Of a DNA stretch of 16,541 nucleotides, positions 13,852 through 16,541 are shown piece after piece (within the stretch, counting starts at the first letter, position 1; each line of letters starts with the position of its first letter). Below the pieces are notes generated by a model that was not told where the DNA came from, searched no databases, and saw only the letters and a program-made list of their open reading frames with translations. Both the position numbers and the translations under genes were made by a program. Origin of the DNA: Candidatus Shapirobacteria bacterium (GTDB lineage: Bacteria > Patescibacteriota > Microgenomatia > VGLL01); NCBI GenBank assembly GCA_016866735.1, contig VGLL01000012.1, positions 1 through 16,541 on the forward strand. The letters are read 5' to 3'.

Positions 13852-14805
13852 TCATCCTTTTCCGTGGTATTTTTCATGGATGGCACGGAGCTGGGGATTG
13901 GTAACGTGAGTGTAGATTTGCGTCGTGGCAATGTTTTTATGGCCGAGCATTTCCTGCACCGAACGGATATCTGCCCCGGCGGCTAAAAGATCAGTGGCGA
14001 ACGAGTGCCTTATGCCGTGCGGCGTGATTTTCACCGGCAACTTCGCCTTGCGGCAGTATTTTTCTACCAGTCGCTGAATCGTCCGGCAAGTCAGGCGCTG
14101 TTTTGCGCCTTCGGTTTTGGAGAATTGTTTCATCTCCTCCTCGACATTCTCTTTCTTCTTCTTAAGGCGCACAAAGAGCGGTTCCCAGTCATCCGGTCGC
14201 ATTTTAAGGTACCGGTCCAACCACTCGACCGCTTTCTCTGATAGAAAAACAATCCTCGAACGACCACCCTTACCGATCACCCCGAACTCTCGGCTATCTA
14301 GGTTCACCTGACTACGGCTTAGGGAAACAAGTTCCGAAACACGAAGGCCGGTAGAAAATAAAACCTCCAAAATCGCCTTGTCGCGCATGCCCACGGGAGT
14401 GGAAATATCCGGCTGACCCAGAAGTCTTTCTACTTGCTCACTAGTCAAAAACTTCAGCGAGCGGCTCTCTGCCCGGGGCAGATCAATTTTTTCTGGAGAT
14501 AAAACCTCGTAATCGTTCTTGATCAGCCACTTTAGAAAAGACCGCAGGGCAATGACGTAGTAGTTCTGGGTTACTCTTTTCAAAGTTAAACCCGCCGGAT
14601 CCGTAAAGTTGGCTAAAAAAACGCGATATTTTTTAACATCAGCAAGTGTTAAATCCTTAATGGTTTTTCCGGGGAGGGTAGAGGAGAACCAAGTAGAAAA
14701 ACGGCCTAAATATGTCCTATAGTCTCTAAGCGTTAGCTTGGAGCAATTCCTTTCGATTTCTAAGTATTCTAAGAATTCCTTGATCAGATTTTCGGTTGGT
14801 TCCAT
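13852..14805 (-). CDS. Xer-type tyrosine recombinase
   Basis: A 317-residue protein. The N-terminal SAM-like DNA-binding domain covers residues 5-95. The catalytic domain has all six key residues: Arg155 in STGLRVSEL, Lys179 in VIGKGGRSR, His263 and Arg266 in PHGIRHSFAT, His289 in MLGHKNIATTQ, and Tyr298 in IYTHV. The length and even motif spacing suit XerC/XerD/XerA, which resolve chromosome dimers at dif. A roughly 20-residue basic/acidic insert (KKKKENVEEEMKQF) sits before box II. No att-like repeats or phage genes flank it, so a housekeeping role is more likely than an integrase. The promoter -35 lies inside the end of the upstream coding region. Confidence 0.88.
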   Translation of the reverse strand: MEPTENLIKEFLEYLEIERNCSKLTLRDYRTYLGRFSTWFSSTLPGKTIKDLTLADVKKYRVFLANFTDPAGLTLKRVTQNYYVIALRSFLKWLIKNDYEVLSPEKIDLPRAESRSLKFLTSEQVERLLGQPDISTPVGMRDKAILEVLFSTGLRVSELVSLSRSQVNLDSREFGVIGKGGRSRIVFLSEKAVEWLDRYLKMRPDDWEPLFVRLKKKKENVEEEMKQFSKTEGAKQRLTCRTIQRLVEKYCRKAKLPVKITPHGIRHSFATDLLAAGADIRSVQEMLGHKNIATTQIYTHVTNPQLRAIHEKYHGKG

Positions 14806-14813
14806 TTAGGGGA

Positions 14814-14843
14814 AGTATGACGCAATTTAGAGGTTTTTGTCAA
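14814..14843 (-). promoter_or_regulatory. Promoter of the xer gene, embedded in the upstream gene's 3' end
   Basis: On the - strand: TTGACA (14838-14843), an 18-bp spacer, and CATACT (14814-14819). The ATG is 8 bp after the -10, so little or no leader is expected. The -35 overlaps the codons for Val-Asp-Lys near the end of the HAD-like gene. Confidence 0.55.
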
Positions 14844-15450
14844 CCTTGTGCGACATATTCTGAACTATCTGATCGATCTGCCGCCAGTTTTTGACAAAGG
14901 TCGCTTGGCCAATATCCTCGTTGATATTCCAGGGATACCTAAGCACCAATTTGGCCATCAACGATGGTGACTTTATGGCCTTAATTACCCTTGCTTCGTC
15001 CTCGATGAAAACGTGAAGATCCAGCTTTCTGGCAACGCTGCATTTGAATTTGGCCCGATCGTCGCCCCACAAATCACGAAAGATGACTTTATTTTTTGCC
15101 CAGCCTAAATTGTTCTTTTCCAACCACGCCAAAGTAACTGGCCGAAGATACTTAGGTCGTGCGGTAACAAACCAAATCTCGTGGCTCTGTTTATGCCATT
15201 TATTTAAGGTCTCCACCGCTCCCGGAAGCGGTTTAGCGCATTCGTAAATAAACGGGGTCGCAAAAACCGTCCGCGCAAAAGTTGGCCCACTCTTTACGGC
15301 CTTTATTCTCTCTAATTCCTCAACGTTAAATGCTACCAGCTCTTCAAATTTTATATCTAATCTAAACCTTCTTTTTAGCAAGCGACGGAACCAAAGATAC
15401 AAGTCGTCAACATTGGCGTCAAGATCAACGCCGATCCGCAAAGCTCCCAT
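14827..15450 (-). CDS. HAD-superfamily hydrolase, 5'-nucleotidase (NT5C)-like
   Basis: A 207-residue protein. HAD motif I is IGVDLDAN, with the nucleophile Asp and the acid Asp two residues on. Motif II is WFVTARP, with Thr/Ser-type phosphate binding. A Lys in the RAKFK region is a plausible motif III, and motif IV is FIEDEA. The plan (small helical cap between motifs I and II, TARP, IEDEA) fits 5'(3')-deoxyribonucleotidase-like phosphatases, which dephosphorylate nucleoside monophosphates. The usual motif I third position (DxDGT/V) is DLDAN here. The start at 15450 was chosen because the -10 box ends 7 bp before it; the alternative ATG at 15456 lies only 1 bp from the -10 and could not be on the transcript. 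Confidence 0.7.
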   Translation of the reverse strand: MGALRIGVDLDANVDDLYLWFRRLLKRRFRLDIKFEELVAFNVEELERIKAVKSGPTFARTVFATPFIYECAKPLPGAVETLNKWHKQSHEIWFVTARPKYLRPVTLAWLEKNNLGWAKNKVIFRDLWGDDRAKFKCSVARKLDLHVFIEDEARVIKAIKSPSLMAKLVLRYPWNINEDIGQATFVKNWRQIDQIVQNMSHKVDKNL

Positions 15451-15457
15451 AAGCATT

Positions 15458-15486
15458 TTTTAACAAAAACAGGGGAGTCATGTCAA
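15458..15486 (-). promoter_or_regulatory. Promoter of the HAD-like gene
   Basis: On the - strand: TTGACA (15481-15486), a 17-bp spacer, and TTAAAA (15458-15463). It predicts a transcript start at about 15451, directly before the second ATG (15450). Confidence 0.55.
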
Positions 15487-15729
15487 ATTTGAGGCAGAGA
15501 CAAAAAGGGAGAAAATAACAAAAATAGAGGGCTTTACAAAGATTAAAAATAAAATAGCAAATATTAAAAATAGAAAATTTTACCCAAATAATTTAAACTC
15601 GATTTTGCTCCTCCTCCGGCAGGGAATACTGGAGTACGTCGCAAAAGTATTATTGTGCGTCATTGTATTGGGATCGCCTTCTCCGGCGCCATCCATCCAT
15701 TTTTAAGTAAGGGCTATTTAGGGGGAAGA

Positions 15730-15856
15730 ATGCGAAGGCAACTAATTTTTAGGGAAATTGAAGGCAGACCTCTCAATTTATTATTTGGCTAACATTAAAA
15801 ATCACGGTGGTGAACTTTCACTCAGCGAGGTAAAGAGAATTGCTTTAGGAGAATAG
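15730..15856 (+). pseudogene. Possible decayed small gene with a +1 frame break
   Basis: AGGGGGAAG just before the ATG at 15730 is SD-like. The first frame reads MRRQLIFREIEGRPLNLLFG and stops at 15790-15792. In the +1 frame a protein-like tail continues, YLANIKNHGGELSLSEVKRI then ALGE, ending at TAG 15854-15856. Joined, the two would give a protein of about 44 residues. It could equally be chance in open DNA. No family is recognised. Confidence 0.25.
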
Positions 15857-15908
15857 AAGAGCAACCAAGCGACCTTAAAAATTGCGTTGCCGCAGCCTTG
15901 CTATAGAG

Positions 15909-15917
15909 TTATCCACA
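15909..15917 (+). promoter_or_regulatory. DnaA-box consensus word
   Basis: TTATCCACA is the exact high-affinity DnaA-box sequence. Two TGTGAAAAC words at 15992-16000 and 16014-16022 are partial matches to the reverse-complement form (TGTGNATAA). Confidence 0.4.
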
Positions 15918-15990
15918 TCAACCTGAGAAACCTGAGGTTTGAGCCCCGCTTAACGGGATGAATTAGCAGACTATATCAAACTATGTCAGC

Positions 15991-16043
15991 CTGTGAAAAC
16001 TATCCTATAATTCTGTGAAAACTCTTAACTAAACTATAGGATA
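15991..16043. repeat. Direct repeat CTGTGAAAACT and inverted repeat TATCCTATA/TATAGGATA
   Basis: CTGTGAAAACT occurs at 15991-16001 and 16013-16023, spaced 22 bp or about two helical turns. TATCCTATA at 16001-16009 pairs with TATAGGATA at 16035-16043 around a 25-nt loop that contains the second direct repeat. This suits protein binding better than a terminator. Confidence 0.6.
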
Positions 16044-16094
16044 AACACCACCTACTGTTTCCCCTCTCCCCTCTTCCCCGCCTTTAGCGCCCTA

Positions 16095-16138
16095 AATGTT
16101 CAGTGTTTTATGTTCGCTCTTTAATGTTCAATGTTTTA
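16095..16138. repeat. Short direct repeat AATGTTCAGTGTTTTA / AATGTTCAATGTTTTA
   Basis: Two 16-bp words at 16095-16110 and 16123-16138, differing at one base, 28 bp apart. The second overlaps the stop codon of the membrane protein gene. Confidence 0.6.
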
Positions 16139-16541
16139 TCCGCCCCATCTTGTCGTTAGAGCAAGCGTTATTAACACTCCAATACCTACCACCAGGTATT
16201 CTCTGACAGTCCTTTGAAATAGTCTTTCCTGAAATTGTGCCTGGGCTAAGCCCAAGAGGACATAAAAGGTAGTCGCCAAAAAAAGCGAGCCAAGCGCCAC
16301 CGGCACCGGCCAAAAAGAAATGACAATCCCCGCCTCGGCCAGACAAAAAGATAAAAAGGCGGAGTATAGAATCAGCCTCGAAGAAATTTTTTCTTCAAGA
16401 TTGACAGACCAAAGACTTTGGAAGAAAAGCGGCAAGGAGGCAAAAAAAACTAAAAGCCCGTTTATCCAAAAGGGCAGACGGAAGGAAAGGATCACGTCGT
16501 TTAGAAAAAAAGCGCACGCTAAGGTCAACAAAAACCCCACC
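16136..16541 (-). CDS. Multi-pass membrane protein, 5' truncated by the window edge
   Basis: At least 134 residues, strongly hydrophobic, with about five membrane segments (near residues 2-14, 24-43, 54-75, 78-99 and 112-130 counted from the window edge). A basic/polar loop, QAQFQERLFQRTVREY, precedes the last helix, and it ends TTRWGG. A GTG at 16540 could serve as a start, but the frame is open to the edge and the first visible residues are already inside a helix, so the gene probably begins outside. I do not recognise the family; transporter, sensor or envelope roles cannot be told apart. Confidence 0.6.
   Translation of the reverse strand, partial: VGFLLTLACAFFLNDVILSFRLPFWINGLLVFFASLPLFFQSLWSVNLEEKISSRLILYSAFLSFCLAEAGIVISFWPVPVALGSLFLATTFYVLLGLAQAQFQERLFQRTVREYLVVGIGVLITLALTTRWGG

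Larger units (their letters stand above)
15487..16135. other. Long intergenic region without a convincing gene
   Basis: About 650 bp. A very AT-rich stretch at 15510-15600 contains ATTAAAAATA twice (15542-15551 and 15563-15572, 21 bp apart). A mixed part at 15600-15900 includes a possible decayed small gene. At 15900-16045 are a DnaA-box word, a small palindrome (AAACCTGAGGTTT, 15928-15940), a direct repeat and an inverted repeat. A pyrimidine-rich tract lies at 16058-16082. No tRNA or rRNA signature was found. Confidence 0.6.

Noticed and set aside
13852..14805. Tyrosine recombinase as a phage or island integrase
   Set aside because: No attachment-site repeats, tRNA or phage genes are nearby; length and motifs suit a housekeeping Xer protein.
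1..16541. CRISPR array
   Set aside because: No regularly spaced repeats of suitable length were seen; the repeats present are short words or the single 61-bp pair.

Overview
The window looks like a fragment of a streamlined bacterial genome of the Candidate Phyla Radiation (Patescibacteria), most likely of Microgenomates type. This is an inference from several traits: dockerin-bearing secreted proteins with Thr/Pro linkers, very tight packing with overlapping convergent gene ends, scarce Shine-Dalgarno sequences, promoters whose -10 box sits directly in front of the start codon, and a gene set of small divergent housekeeping proteins. TGA is used as a stop (for example xer and the phosphodiesterase), so the standard code applies. 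No rRNA, tRNA, CRISPR array or intact insertion sequence was found.

Layout. (1) 1-3796, + strand: two secreted or surface proteins. The first enters from outside the window. It holds the tail of a subtilisin-type (S8) domain, a beta domain plus dockerin, a Thr-Pro linker and a complete gingipain-type (C25) cysteine peptidase with His and Cys in place. The second is a membrane-anchored protein with a cohesin-like domain, an Ig-like domain, a fibronectin III domain and the same beta domain-dockerin module. (2) 3819-5401: an unrecognised gene, a HicBA toxin-antitoxin pair, and a 61-bp exact copy of the unrecognised gene's 3' end lying beyond the pair. (3) 5471-9963: a divergent cluster with an alkaline-phosphatase-superfamily phosphodiesterase on the - strand, and opposite it a thymidylate-kinase-like P-loop kinase, a divergent ThiC-like protein and a Pol-beta-type nucleotidyltransferase. 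A small cysteine-rich protein converges on them. This is the best candidate here for an undescribed pathway. (4) 10052-13256: 16S rRNA dimethyltransferase KsgA, a YggT-like membrane protein, DNA polymerase IV and a LexA repressor with its own LexA box. (5) 13451-15450: a TrpR/YerC-like regulator with a 26-bp perfect palindrome over its promoter, a Xer-type tyrosine recombinase and a HAD-family 5'-nucleotidase-like protein. (6) 15451-16135: 685 bp without a convincing gene, holding a perfect DnaA-box word, AT-rich direct repeats, an inverted repeat and a possible decayed small gene. (7) 16136-end: the C-terminal part of a multi-pass membrane protein.

How the genes may work together. The two dockerin proteins probably form part of an extracellular or surface-anchored proteolytic assembly, since one carries catalytic domains and dockerin and the other carries a membrane anchor, cohesin-like fold and dockerin. 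The kinase, ThiC-like protein and nucleotidyltransferase follow one promoter with gaps of 8 bp or less or with overlaps, so they probably act in one pathway on a nucleotide-like or heterocyclic substrate. LexA and Pol IV are the visible part of an SOS response.
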